Of a stretch of DNA of 64,000 nucleotides, positions 26,587 through 35,170 are shown piece after piece. How positions within the stretch are numbered: the first letter of the stretch is position 1; each line of letters opens with the position of its first letter. Below the pieces are notes generated by a model. That model was given only the letters and a program-made list of their open reading frames with translations, did not search any database and was not told the origin of the DNA. Where the stretch lies: positions 310,001 through 374,000 of the forward strand of contig JADJDV010000005.1 in assembly GCA_016702555.1 (NCBI GenBank), given 5' to 3'. Made by a program: the position numbers and the translations under genes. The stretch comes from Burkholderiales bacterium. GTDB lineage: Bacteria > Pseudomonadota > Gammaproteobacteria > Burkholderiales > Burkholderiaceae_C.

Positions 26587-27534
26587 TCAGTTGAAGAGTG
26601 TCTTGACCTCGGTCAGGGTCGCCGGATCGTACAGAGCGACGCCGGTCAGTTCGGCATCGATGCGCTTGGCCATGCCGGCCAGCACCTTGCCGGGGCCGCA
26701 CTCGACCACCGTGTCCAGGCCCATGGCCTTGATCTGGCGCACGCACTCGACCCAGCGCACCGGTCCGAAGGCCTGGCGATACAGCGCGTCACGGATGCGC
26801 TCGGGCTCGCTCTCGATCGCCACATCGACGTTGTTGACCACCGGAATCCGCGGCGCGGCGAAGGCGATATCGGCCAGCGCAGCCTTCAGCCGCTCCGCCG
26901 CCGGCTTCATCAGGCTGGAGTGGAACGGCGCCGACACCGGCAAGGGCAGCGCACGCTTGGCACCCAGGCTCTTCAGCAGTTCGCAAGCCTTCTCGACCGC
27001 CGCCTTGGTGCCGGCGATCACGGTCTGCACCGGGTCGTTGAAATTCACCGCCTCGACCACCTCGCCGGCGTCGCCCATGGCCTGGGTGGCTGCTGCGCAG
27101 CCCTCGACCACGCGCACCGCCTCCAATCCCAGGATGGCGGCCATGGCGCCGGCGCCGACCGGCACCGCGTCTTGCATCGCCGCCGCGCGCAGGCGCACCA
27201 GCGGCACGGCCTCGGCCAGCGACAGCGCCTCGGCCGCGACCAACGCGGAATACTCGCCCAGCGAATGACCCGCCACCGCCGCCGGCAAGGCCCCGCCCTC
27301 GGCGCGCCAGGCGCGCCAGCAGGCCACGCCGGCCACCAGCATCACCGGTTGGGTGTTGGTGGTCAGCGCCAGCGCTTCCTTGGGGCCGTTGCGGATCAAG
27401 GCGCCGAGATCCTCGCCCAGCGCCTCCGAGGCCTCCTGAAGGGTTTCGAGCACAGCCGGGTGATCACCCCAGGCGTCCAGCATGCCCACGCTCTGGGAGC
27501 CCTGGCCGGGGAAAACGAATGCAATCGGTTTCAT
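26587..27534 (-). CDS. fabD: Malonyl-CoA:ACP transacylase
   Basis: FabD moves malonyl from CoA to ACP. The 315-residue protein has the N-terminal FVFPGQGSQSVGM, the active-site serine in GHSLGEYSALVAA (about S94), a conserved arginine after LVRLRAAAMQ, and the histidine in VSAPFHSSLM. It lies between fabH and fabG in the fab cluster. Length is normal. Confidence 0.97.
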   Translation of the reverse strand: MKPIAFVFPGQGSQSVGMLDAWGDHPAVLETLQEASEALGEDLGALIRNGPKEALALTTNTQPVMLVAGVACWRAWRAEGGALPAAVAGHSLGEYSALVAAEALSLAEAVPLVRLRAAAMQDAVPVGAGAMAAILGLEAVRVVEGCAAATQAMGDAGEVVEAVNFNDPVQTVIAGTKAAVEKACELLKSLGAKRALPLPVSAPFHSSLMKPAAERLKAALADIAFAAPRIPVVNNVDVAIESEPERIRDALYRQAFGPVRWVECVRQIKAMGLDTVVECGPGKVLAGMAKRIDAELTGVALYDPATLTEVKTLFN

Positions 27535-27598
27535 GTTGACGAATCAGCCATCCTAAACACCCAAACGCGACGCAAGTGCGGCAAGCCGGTGCCGGTGC

Positions 27599-28579
27599 TC
27601 ACAGCACGAGCAGCACGGCACCCCAGGTGAAGCCGCCGCCGACGCCTTCCAGCAGCAGTGTCTGCCCCCGCTTGACCTGGCCCGAGCGTACGCCATGGTC
27701 CAGCGCCAGCGGAATCGAGGCCGCGGAGGTGTTGCCGTGGTCGTGCACCGTCACCACCACTTTCTCCAGCGGCAGGTGCAGTTTCCTGGCGGTGCTTTGC
27801 ATGATGCGGATGTTGGCCTGGTGCGGAATCAGCCAGTCGATGTCGGCCTCGCTCTTGCCGGCCTTGGTCAGCACCGCCCGCGCCGCCTTGTCGAGCACGC
27901 TCACCGCCAGCTTGAACACCGACTGCCCGTCCATCTTGAGCAGCGGATCGCCCAGCACCTGGCCGCCCGAGACGTTGCCGGGAACGCACAGGATGCCGAC
28001 GTGCTTGCCGTCGGCGTGCAGGTCGGTCGCCAGAATGCCCGGCGTGTCGGACGCCTCCAGCACCACGGCGCCGGCGCCGTCGCCGAACAGCACGCAGGTG
28101 GTGCGGTCGCTGAAATCGAGAATGCGGCTGAACACCTCGGCACCGATCACCAGCGCCCGGCTGGCGGCGCCGCGGGCAATCATGGCGTCGGCCACCGTCA
28201 GCGCGTAAACGAAGCCGCTGCACACCGCCTGCACGTCGAACACCGGGCAGCCGGCGATGCCCAGCTTGTGCTGCACGATGGCCGCAGTGGACGGAAACAC
28301 CATGTCCGGCGTCGAAGTGGCGACGATGATCAGGTCGATATCGTCCGGCGTGCGGCCGGCGGCGGCCAGCGCCGCCTGCGCCGCCGGCACCGCCAGATCG
28401 CTGGCGGGCACGTCGGGCGCGGCGAAATGGCGTGCCCGGATGCCGGTGCGCTCGACAATCCAGTCGTCGGAGGTCTCGACGCCCCGCTCCGCCAGCTCGG
28501 TCACCAGGTCATCATTGCTCACGCGTCGCGGCGGCAGGTAGCTGCCGGTGCCGGTGATGCGGGAATAGCGTGCGGTCAT
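27599..28579 (-). CDS. fabH: 3-oxoacyl-ACP synthase III
   Basis: FabH starts fatty-acid synthesis by condensing acetyl-CoA with malonyl-ACP. The 326-residue product has the Cys-His-Asn triad: Cys in VQAVCSGFVYAL (about C113), His in WLIPHQANIRI, Asn in HDHGNTSAASIP. I start it at the ATG at 28579 (MTARYSRITGTGSYLP); the longer frame upstream reads the plsX end out of phase. plsX ends 40 bases upstream. Confidence 0.97.
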   Translation of the reverse strand: MTARYSRITGTGSYLPPRRVSNDDLVTELAERGVETSDDWIVERTGIRARHFAAPDVPASDLAVPAAQAALAAAGRTPDDIDLIIVATSTPDMVFPSTAAIVQHKLGIAGCPVFDVQAVCSGFVYALTVADAMIARGAASRALVIGAEVFSRILDFSDRTTCVLFGDGAGAVVLEASDTPGILATDLHADGKHVGILCVPGNVSGGQVLGDPLLKMDGQSVFKLAVSVLDKAARAVLTKAGKSEADIDWLIPHQANIRIMQSTARKLHLPLEKVVVTVHDHGNTSAASIPLALDHGVRSGQVKRGQTLLLEGVGGGFTWGAVLLVL

Positions 28580-28619
28580 CAAATCGTCTTGTCGTACAGG
28601 TAGGCTGGCGCTGGCCGCA

Positions 28620-29636
28620 TCAGCCCGCCCTGGCCAGCAACGGCGCGGCGTGCGCAATGCGCGCCTCGGCGCGCGCCAGCAACTGGTGCTGAGCCGCATC
28701 ATACGCGCGGCACAGCGCCTGCTCGAAAGCCAGCGCATCGGCCGAGCCATGGCTCTTGAATACCAGCCCGCGCAGGCCCAGCAGCGCGGCGCCGTTGTAG
28801 CGGCGATGGTCCATGCGCTTCTTGAGCGCCGACAGCACCGGGTAGGACAGCAGCGCCGCCAGCTTGGTCAGCAGGTTGCGCGAATACTCCTCACGCAGGA
28901 ACTGCACGATCATGGTCGCCAGCCCTTCGCTGGTCTTCAGCGCCACGTTGCCGACAAAGCCGTCGCAGACCACGATGTCCACCGTGCCCTTGAAGATGTC
29001 GTTGCCCTCGACGTTGCCGAAGAAGTTGAGATCGCCCGTCTGCGCGGCCGCGCGCAGCAGCTCGCCGGCGCGCTTGATCTCCTCGCTGCCCTTGATGGCT
29101 TCCTCGCCGATGTTGAGCAGCCCGACGCTGGGGCTGGGGTTGTCGCTCAGCACCGACACCAGCGCCGATCCCATGACAGCGAACTGCAGCAGGTGCCCGG
29201 CGGTGCAATCGACGTTGGCGCCCAGATCCAGCACCGTGGTGGCGCCGCCCTTGGCGTTTGGCATCTGGGTCGCGATGGCCGGGCGCTCGATGCCGTCCAG
29301 TGTCTTCAGCAGATAGCGCGCGATCGCCATCAGCGCCCCGGTGTTGCCGGCCGACACCGCCGCCTGCGCCGCGCCGTCCTTGACCTGCTGGATCGCCACG
29401 CGCATGGACGAATCCTTCTTCTTGCGCAGCGCCACCTCGACCGCATCGTCCATGCCGACCACCTCGGTGGCGGCGACCACCGACGCGCGCTCGTGGGCAA
29501 AGCCGGCCAGCGCCTCGGGCCGCCCGACCAGCAGCAGGCGCGCCTGCGGTTGCTGCTCCAGAAAGCGCTGGCAGGCCGGCAAGGTGACCGTGGGACCGTG
29601 GTCACCGCCCATGCAATCGACAGCCAGAACGATCAT
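28620..29636 (-). CDS. plsX: Phosphate acyltransferase PlsX
   Basis: PlsX makes acyl-phosphate from acyl-ACP, the donor for glycerol-3-phosphate acylation by PlsY. The 338-residue product begins IVLAVDCMGGDHGP and contains GNTGALMAIAR, ANVDCTAGHLLQFA, LLNIGEEAIKG and CDGFVGNVALKTSEG, all family landmarks. It is preceded by rpmF, the usual rpmF-plsX-fab order. Confidence 0.97.
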   Translation of the reverse strand: MIVLAVDCMGGDHGPTVTLPACQRFLEQQPQARLLLVGRPEALAGFAHERASVVAATEVVGMDDAVEVALRKKKDSSMRVAIQQVKDGAAQAAVSAGNTGALMAIARYLLKTLDGIERPAIATQMPNAKGGATTVLDLGANVDCTAGHLLQFAVMGSALVSVLSDNPSPSVGLLNIGEEAIKGSEEIKRAGELLRAAAQTGDLNFFGNVEGNDIFKGTVDIVVCDGFVGNVALKTSEGLATMIVQFLREEYSRNLLTKLAALLSYPVLSALKKRMDHRRYNGAALLGLRGLVFKSHGSADALAFEQALCRAYDAAQHQLLARAEARIAHAAPLLARAG

Positions 29637-29799
29637 GCAAGCCCCGAACGCGTCCGGGCCGCCGGCCCGGCATCGACAAAGAAGAACCGGCGCGCCGCCA
29701 GAAACGGCAAAGGCCCGAAGCTACGCCAAGGTAGCGCCGGGCCCGGCAGATGCAGGACGGGGATGGCGCGCCGCCGCTCGCCCATCCGGGTCAGGCGAA

Positions 29800-29982
29800 T
29801 CAGGCCTCGGTCTTGGCCTTGATCACCTGGCGGCCACGGTAAAAGCCGTTCGGGCTGATGTGGTGGCGCAGATGGGTTTCGCCGGTGGTCGGCTCGACGG
29901 CGATGCCGGGCGCGGCCAGGGCGTTGTGCGAACGGTGCATGCCGCGCTTGGAGGGCGACTTCTTGTTTTGCTGAACAGCCAT
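29800..29982 (-). CDS. rpmF: 50S ribosomal protein L32
   Basis: L32 is a small basic protein of the large ribosomal subunit. The 60-residue product begins MAVQQNKKSPSKRGMHRSHN and contains GETHLRHHISPNGFYRGRQV, almost diagnostic. It is of the cysteine-free type without the zinc ribbon. The ATG at 29982 follows a GGAGCC ribosome site. Operon order yceD-rpmF-plsX-fab links ribosome and lipid synthesis, as in many Proteobacteria. Confidence 0.97.
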   Translation of the reverse strand: MAVQQNKKSPSKRGMHRSHNALAAPGIAVEPTTGETHLRHHISPNGFYRGRQVIKAKTEA

Positions 29983-30168
29983 GATGGCTCCTTCGAGTGA
30001 TCGGATGACTGCCGGCTGCCTGAAGCAGTGCGGCAAAAAAAGGTTAAAACCGAGTAAATACCGCCCGCATCAGCCGTTAATCAAAAACGCCGCGCGCGAA
30101 TCGGAAAAGCCTTTGATTATAGCTGGAAAGCGCCGCCCAGCCAACGCCTGCGGCCGCTGTGGCGCCGA

Positions 30169-30717
30169 TCAACCGGCGTCGGGCTTGCGCAGCGCCGACA
30201 AGGCGGCGAAAGGATGGCGCCGCTCCTCGGTGGCGGCGTCGAAGTCGGCGTCCTGCGCGCTCAGCGGCACGGCCTCGGGGCACTCCTCGTGTCGTGGCAC
30301 CAGCGGCAGCGCCATCAGCAGTTCGTCCTCGAGCAGCGCATGCAGATCGAAATCGGGCGCCAGCGCCAGCACGTCGTCGTCCGAGGCGTCGTCGAGCGCG
30401 GCCGCCGCGTCCTCGTCGGGCACGAAGACGAAATGCCGATCGATGTCGATCGGCGCCGTCACCTCCTCCAGACAGCGCTGGCAGCTCAGCGGCAAGGCGG
30501 CGCTCACCTGCAAATGCAGCGCCGGCCGCAGGCTGCCATCGACGGCGCGGCGCTGCTCGCCGCGCGCGCGCCACTCGATCACCAGATCGGCGCGCGGCGC
30601 GTGCAACTCCTGCAGCACGCGCGGGTAGGCGCCCAATTCATCGCAGCCTTCAAGGCCGGCTTGCGCTTGCGCGAACGCCGCCACATCGAGCCGGCGCACG
30701 TGAAACTGCTTGCTCAT
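30169..30717 (-). CDS. yceD: YceD family protein (DUF177)
   Basis: A 182-residue acidic protein of the YceD/DUF177 family, regularly encoded before rpmF. Landmarks are LPLSCQRCLEEVTAPIDIDRHFVFVPDEDAA (shown in parts: SCQRCL, then FVFVPDE) and DLHALLEDELLMALPLVPRHEEC. A role in 23S rRNA accumulation has been reported for plant and bacterial relatives. It is divergent from maf with only 26 bases between start codons, so each promoter must overlap the other gene. Confidence 0.88.
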   Translation of the reverse strand: MSKQFHVRRLDVAAFAQAQAGLEGCDELGAYPRVLQELHAPRADLVIEWRARGEQRRAVDGSLRPALHLQVSAALPLSCQRCLEEVTAPIDIDRHFVFVPDEDAAAALDDASDDDVLALAPDFDLHALLEDELLMALPLVPRHEECPEAVPLSAQDADFDAATEERRHPFAALSALRKPDAG

Positions 30718-30743
30718 GGGATCAGTGTAAGAGAATCGCCGCC

Positions 30744-31352
30744 ATGATCGCGACTGCCTCTCCCGCGCCGCTGGCGCGCCCGCTGGTGCTGGGCTCCACC
30801 TCGCGCTACCGCGGTGAATTGCTGTCCCGGCTGGGCCTGCCGTTCACGGTGGACGCGCCCCAGGTGGACGAAACCCCGCGCCCGGGCGAGACCCCGCGCG
30901 CCCTCGCCTGGCGCCTGGCCGAAGCCAAGGCGCGCGAGGTCGCGCGCCGCCACCCCACGGCGATCGTGATCGGCGCCGATCAGGTGGCCGATCTGGACGG
31001 CGAGCCGCTGGGCAAGCCCGGCACGCACGAGCGCGCGCGCGCGCAGCTGCAGCGCATGCGCGGGCGCAGCGTCATCTTCCAGACCGCGCTCAGCGTGGCC
31101 TGCGCCGCGACCGACTTCGCGCAGACCGAGCTGGCCGCCGTCGAGGTGCGCTTTCGCGCGCTGAGCGACGACGAGATCGAGCGCTATCTGCGCGCCGAGC
31201 AGCCCTACGATTGCGCCGGCAGCGCCAAGAGCGAAGGGCTCGGCATCACGCTGCTGGACGCCATCCACAACGACGACCCGACGGCGCTGGTCGGCCTGCC
31301 GCTGATCCGCACCGCGCGCCTGCTGCGTGCCGCCGGGCTGACGCTGCCATGA
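30744..31352 (+). CDS. Maf family nucleotide pyrophosphatase (YceF-like)
   Basis: A 202-residue Maf/HAM1-superfamily protein that would hydrolyse a non-canonical nucleotide. The m7GTP-type YceF subgroup is the nearest by context beside yceD and rpmF. It shows LVLGSTSRYRGELLSRLGLPF at the N-terminus, the acidic IVIGADQVA motif, LGKPG and the late YDCAGSAKSEGLG signature. I start at the ATG at 30744; the longer frame upstream is antisense to yceD. Its stop overlaps the next start as ATGA. Confidence 0.9.
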   Translation: MIATASPAPLARPLVLGSTSRYRGELLSRLGLPFTVDAPQVDETPRPGETPRALAWRLAEAKAREVARRHPTAIVIGADQVADLDGEPLGKPGTHERARAQLQRMRGRSVIFQTALSVACAATDFAQTELAAVEVRFRALSDDEIERYLRAEQPYDCAGSAKSEGLGITLLDAIHNDDPTALVGLPLIRTARLLRAAGLTLP

Positions 31353-32116
31353 GCGGCCGCCTGTACCTGGTGCCGACGCCGCTCGACCACGGCTGCGCCG
31401 TGCAATCACCGCTGGACGACGTGCTGCCCTTGCGCACGCTGCGCGTGGCCGCCGCCCTCACCCACTGGATCAGCGAGAACGCCAAGTCCACGCGCGCCTT
31501 TCTCAAGCGCGTCGATGCATGCGTGCCGCTGGCGCAGCCGATCCAGGCGCTGCACATCAGCGAGCTGCCGCGCGCCGTGCACAAGAAAGGCGACCACGCC
31601 GGCGTCGCACCATTCGACGCCCGCCCGCTGCTCGCGCCCGCCCTGCAGGGCACCGACATCGGCCTGATCAGCGAGGCCGGCATGCCGGCGGTGGCCGACC
31701 CCGGCAGTTCGGTGGTGCGCGCAGCGCATGCGCTGGGCCTGGAAGTCGTGCCGCTGGTCGGCCCGGTCTCGCCGCTGCTGGCGCTGGCGGCCAGTGGCCT
31801 GGGCGGGCAGCACTTCGCCTTCGTCGGCTACCTGCCGCAAGCATCGGAAGCGCGCGCCCGGCGCATCCACGAACTCGAAGCCCGCGCACTGCGCGGCGGG
31901 CAGACCCAGTTGTTCATCGAAACCCCATACCGCAACGCCGCCCTGCTGCGGGCCTTGCTGCAAACGCTGCAACCCGGCACCCGGCTGGCGGTCAGCCATG
32001 GCCTGACGCTGGACGGCGGCGCCACGCGCAGCGCCACGGTGCGCGACTGGCGCACCGACGCCGAGGCGCACGCCTTCGCGGGTGACGCGCCGGCGATCTT
32101 CGCCATCGGCGCCTGA
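31349..32116 (+). CDS. RsmI-like SAM-dependent methyltransferase (short paralog)
   Basis: A 255-residue tetrapyrrole-methylase-fold protein. It starts RLYLVPTPLDHG, analogous to LYVVATPIGNL of RsmI, and has LISEAGMPAVADPGSSVV, the hallmark of the RsmI 16S rRNA 2'-O-methyltransferase family, then PLVGPVSPLLALAASGL and FVGYLP. It is shorter than RsmI and differs at the N-terminus, matching a paralog group in Betaproteobacteria. Substrate is unknown. ATGA overlap with maf implies coupled translation. It converges with the S49 peptidase gene seven bases away. Confidence 0.82.
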   Translation: MSGRLYLVPTPLDHGCAVQSPLDDVLPLRTLRVAAALTHWISENAKSTRAFLKRVDACVPLAQPIQALHISELPRAVHKKGDHAGVAPFDARPLLAPALQGTDIGLISEAGMPAVADPGSSVVRAAHALGLEVVPLVGPVSPLLALAASGLGGQHFAFVGYLPQASEARARRIHELEARALRGGQTQLFIETPYRNAALLRALLQTLQPGTRLAVSHGLTLDGGATRSATVRDWRTDAEAHAFAGDAPAIFAIGA

Positions 32117-32123
32117 AGACGGG

Positions 32124-33080
32124 TCAGCGCACGCCTGGCAGCAGGCCCAGACTGCCCATCGCGCCCTGGCCGATGCCGGCGCCGAATCGTTTGGCAAAGC
32201 GCTCGGCGATGTTCTCACGGTTGGTGTAGTCGATCACGCGTTCGGCCTTGACCACGTCGCGCGCCACCGAATCCAGGCTGCCCAGCTCATCCGCCAGGCC
32301 CAACTGCACCGCCTGTTCGCCGGTCCAGAACAGGCCGCTGAACATCTCGGGGGTTTCCTTCAGGCGCTCGCCACGGCCCGCCTTGACGACGTCGATGAAC
32401 TGCCGGTGAATCTGCGCCAACATCGACTGCGCGTGCCGCTTGTGCTCTTCCGACTGCGGGCTGAACGGATCGAGAAAGCCCTTGTTCTCGCCCGCCGTCA
32501 GCAGCCGGCGTTCCACCCCCAGCTTGTCCATGGCACCGACGAAGCCGAAGCCGTTCATCAGCACGCCGATGCTGCCGACGATGCTGGCCTTGTCGACGTA
32601 GATGCGGTCGGCCGCTGCGGCGATGTAATAGGCGCCGGAGGCGCAGGCCTCCTCGACCACCGCGTACACCGGTTTGTCGTGCAAGGCGCGCAGACGGCGG
32701 ATCTCGTCGTTGATCAGGCCGGCCTGCACCGGGCTGCCGCCGGGCGAGTTGATCAGCAGCACCAGCGCCTGCGCGCCCTTGTCCTCCATCGCGGTGCGCA
32801 GCGCGGGCAGCACGGATTCGGCACTGGCTTCGCCGCGCTCGGCGATCTCGCCGCGGATGGCGACCATCGCGGTATGGCGCGCGCTCGGCGCGCTGGTCGG
32901 CAACTGGTCCGACGCCAGCACCCAGATCAGCGCGCCCAGCAGCAGCATCCACAGCAGGCTGCGCAGCATGCGCCAGCGGCGCGCCGCACGGCGCTCGCGC
33001 ACGTCGGCCAGCAGCAGCTTCTCGATCGCCTCGCGCTCCCAGTGGCTCGCCCCGGAGCCGGTCGTCACTTCATGGTTCAT
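32124..33080 (-). CDS. S49 family signal-peptide peptidase (SppA-like)
   Basis: A 318-residue membrane-anchored serine protease of the short SppA type, which degrades cleaved signal peptides or membrane proteins. One membrane segment lies near residues 40-58 (LRSLLWMLLLGALIWVLAS). The nucleophile serine is in EEACASGAYYIA and the general-base lysine in VDKASIVGSIGVL. NSPGGSPVQAG is the oxyanion-side loop. I start at the ATG at 33080; the longer frame only crosses the Rieske gene. It follows the Rieske gene on the same strand. Confidence 0.92.
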   Translation of the reverse strand: MNHEVTTGSGASHWEREAIEKLLLADVRERRAARRWRMLRSLLWMLLLGALIWVLASDQLPTSAPSARHTAMVAIRGEIAERGEASAESVLPALRTAMEDKGAQALVLLINSPGGSPVQAGLINDEIRRLRALHDKPVYAVVEEACASGAYYIAAAADRIYVDKASIVGSIGVLMNGFGFVGAMDKLGVERRLLTAGENKGFLDPFSPQSEEHKRHAQSMLAQIHRQFIDVVKAGRGERLKETPEMFSGLFWTGEQAVQLGLADELGSLDSVARDVVKAERVIDYTNRENIAERFAKRFGAGIGQGAMGSLGLLPGVR

Positions 33081-33145
33081 CGCATCCGGCGCGCAGCGCG
33101 CTGTCGGCCAAAACCGGGATTGTCCACGAGGCGCCGCCGCACCGG

Positions 33146-33517
33146 TCAGAATTCCAGCGGCCGCAAGGCCGGACTGCTGTGCCAGTGCACCGCGCCGTCG
33201 GCCTCGCTCAACTCGATCTTGACCAGGCCGCCGCGGCACGGCCCCGCCACGCCCTGGCCGGTGTCCGGCGCGTACATGGCGCCGTGCGTGGCGCAGATGA
33301 GCCAGCGGCCGCTGTCGTCAAAGAAGCGGTTGGGCTGGAAGTCCATCTCCATCGCCACATGGGTGCAGCGGTTCAGGTAGGCGTGCACCTGGCCCTGAAA
33401 GCGGATGGCGAACGCGCGCATGGTCTGGCCAGCGTACACGACATCAAATGGCACGGCCAAGCCGCCTTCCTCGAGATCGACGCTGCGGCACAGCGGGATG
33501 CGCAACGCGTCATCCAT
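33146..33517 (-). CDS. Rieske [2Fe-2S] domain protein
   Basis: A 123-residue stand-alone Rieske protein. The cluster ligands are visible as NRCTHVAMEMD (Cys-x-His, near residue 51) and ICATHGAMYAPDTG (Cys-x-x-His, near residue 75). It resembles ferredoxin-type electron-transfer partners, but no oxygenase gene is nearby and the partner is unknown. It overlaps the end of the HAD gene by eight bases, so it belongs to the rluC-HAD-Rieske-sppA run. Confidence 0.9.
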   Translation of the reverse strand: MDDALRIPLCRSVDLEEGGLAVPFDVVYAGQTMRAFAIRFQGQVHAYLNRCTHVAMEMDFQPNRFFDDSGRWLICATHGAMYAPDTGQGVAGPCRGGLVKIELSEADGAVHWHSSPALRPLEF

Positions 33518-34172
33518 GCGCGCTCAGCCAATCGCGCAACTCGCCCACCGAGCGGGCGACAAAGCGCGGCGCCAGCGCATCGAAGCCGTGCGTATCGTGC
33601 GCGCCATAGCCGACGCCCACGCTGGCGCAACCGGCGTTGCGCGCCATCTGCAGATCGTGCGTGGTGTCGCCGATCATCAGCGTGCGCTCGGGATCGGCGC
33701 CGAACTCGCGCATCAGCTCGTGCAACATGCGCGGGTGGGGCTTGCCCGCCGTCTCATCCGCCGTGCGCGAGCCGTCGAAGATGCCGTGCAACTGGCGCGA
33801 GGCCAGCACGTCGTCCAACCCGCGGCGGCTCTTGCCGGTGGCCACCGTCAGCCAGTGGTGACGGCTTTTCAGCTCAGCCAGCATGGGCAGCACGCCCTCG
33901 AACAGGCTGATGTCGTGTTGGGTAGCCAGGTAGTGGTGGCGGTAACGCTCGCCGAGCAAGGGGTATTTTTCTTTGGGCACGTCGGGCGCGGCGTGCGCCA
34001 GCGCCGGCATCAGCGCCATGCCGATGACGTAGGACGCCGCTTCATCCGTGGGCCTGGCGCCGCCCACATCCAGCACCGCCTGCTGGATGGCGCGCACGAT
34101 GAGGGCGGTGGAGTCGAACAAGGTGCCGTCCCAGTCGAAGCAGATCAGGTCGAATTGGCGCGGACGGTTCAT
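33510..34172 (-). CDS. HAD-superfamily hydrolase, phosphoglycolate-phosphatase-like
   Basis: A 220-residue HAD subfamily IA phosphatase. Motif 1 is CFDWDGTLFDST with the nucleophile Asp, motif 2 is the threonine in VATGKSRRG, and motif 3 and the acidic loop are GKPHPRMLHEL and MIGDTTHDLQMARNAG. The substrate cannot be set; Gph- or YjjG-like proteins are nearest. ATGA overlap with the rluC stop indicates translational coupling. Confidence 0.9.
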   Translation of the reverse strand: MNRPRQFDLICFDWDGTLFDSTALIVRAIQQAVLDVGGARPTDEAASYVIGMALMPALAHAAPDVPKEKYPLLGERYRHHYLATQHDISLFEGVLPMLAELKSRHHWLTVATGKSRRGLDDVLASRQLHGIFDGSRTADETAGKPHPRMLHELMREFGADPERTLMIGDTTHDLQMARNAGCASVGVGYGAHDTHGFDALAPRFVARSVGELRDWLSAHG

Positions 34173-35170
34173 GTGGCTTGCGGGGCGTGCTTTGAAAACG
34201 AGAGCAGATCGGGCGGCAGCGCGGCGTGCAGCTCAACCGCTTGCGCGCTGGCGGGGTGGGTGAACTGTAGCCGCCAGGCGTGCAGGAACATGCGCTTCAG
34301 GCCGTGTTTTTGCAGGGTCTTGTTGCGGTCGAAGTCGCCGTACTTGTCGTCACCCGCGATCGGGTGGCCTTGGGCCGCCAGGTGCACGCGGATCTGGTGC
34401 GTGCGGCCGGTCTTGATGGTCACCTCCAGCAGCGTGAAGCCCGCCCAGCGCTCGCGCACCCTGACCAGGCTGATCGAGCGCAGGCCTTCGGGGTCGTCCT
34501 TGGCCGTGACGCGCACGCGGCGCTCGCCGTCTTCCAGCAGGTACCGGCGCAGCGGCACGTCGATGACTTTCAGGCGCTCGGGCCAGTCGCCCAGCACCAG
34601 CGCCAGGTAGGTCTTGCCGGTTTCGCGCTCGCGGAACTGGTCTTGCAGATTTTTGAGCGCGCTGCGCTTCTTGGCGACGAGCAGGATGCCGCTGGTTTCG
34701 CGGTCAAGCCGGTGCACCAGTTCGAGAAAGCGCGCTCCGCCCGGTTGCTGGTACTGCCGCGCGCGGCGCAACTGCTCGATCACGCCAAAGCTCACACCCG
34801 AGCCGCCGTGCACCGCCACGCCGGCGGGCTTGTCGATGGCGATCAGGTGCTCGTCTTCCAGCAGGATCGGAAATTCGCGCGCGGGCGCGGCCTGCGCGTC
34901 GGTCGAACGCTCGGCCACGCGCACCGGCGGCACGCGCACCTGGTCGCCGGCCGCCACGCGCGTGTCGGCGGCGGCGCGGCCCTTGTTCACGCGCACTTCG
35001 CCCGAGCGGATGATGCGGTAGACGTGGGTCTTGGGCACGCCCTTCAGGTGGCGGATCAGGTAGTTGTCGAGCCGCTGGCCCGCGCTCTCCTCGTCCACCG
35101 TCAGCCAGCGGACTTCGGGTTTGTCCGTAGCCACTGATCCGGGGGCTTTGACACCTATAATGCGAGTCAC
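34169..35170 (-). CDS. rluC: 23S rRNA pseudouridine synthase RluC
   Basis: RluC makes pseudouridines in 23S rRNA helix regions near 955, 2504 and 2580 (E. coli numbering). The product has an N-terminal S4 domain (GQRLDNYLIRHLKGVPKTHVY), the catalytic aspartate in LVHRLDRETSGILLVAKK, and the RTHQIRVHLA motif. The start is uncertain: no ATG lies near the S4 domain. I chose a GTG at 35170 (333 residues); a GTG at 35134 gives 321. Divergent from rne, as in many Proteobacteria. Confidence 0.92.
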   Translation of the reverse strand: MTRIIGVKAPGSVATDKPEVRWLTVDEESAGQRLDNYLIRHLKGVPKTHVYRIIRSGEVRVNKGRAAADTRVAAGDQVRVPPVRVAERSTDAQAAPAREFPILLEDEHLIAIDKPAGVAVHGGSGVSFGVIEQLRRARQYQQPGGARFLELVHRLDRETSGILLVAKKRSALKNLQDQFRERETGKTYLALVLGDWPERLKVIDVPLRRYLLEDGERRVRVTAKDDPEGLRSISLVRVRERWAGFTLLEVTIKTGRTHQIRVHLAAQGHPIAGDDKYGDFDRNKTLQKHGLKRMFLHAWRLQFTHPASAQAVELHAALPPDLLSFSKHAPQAT

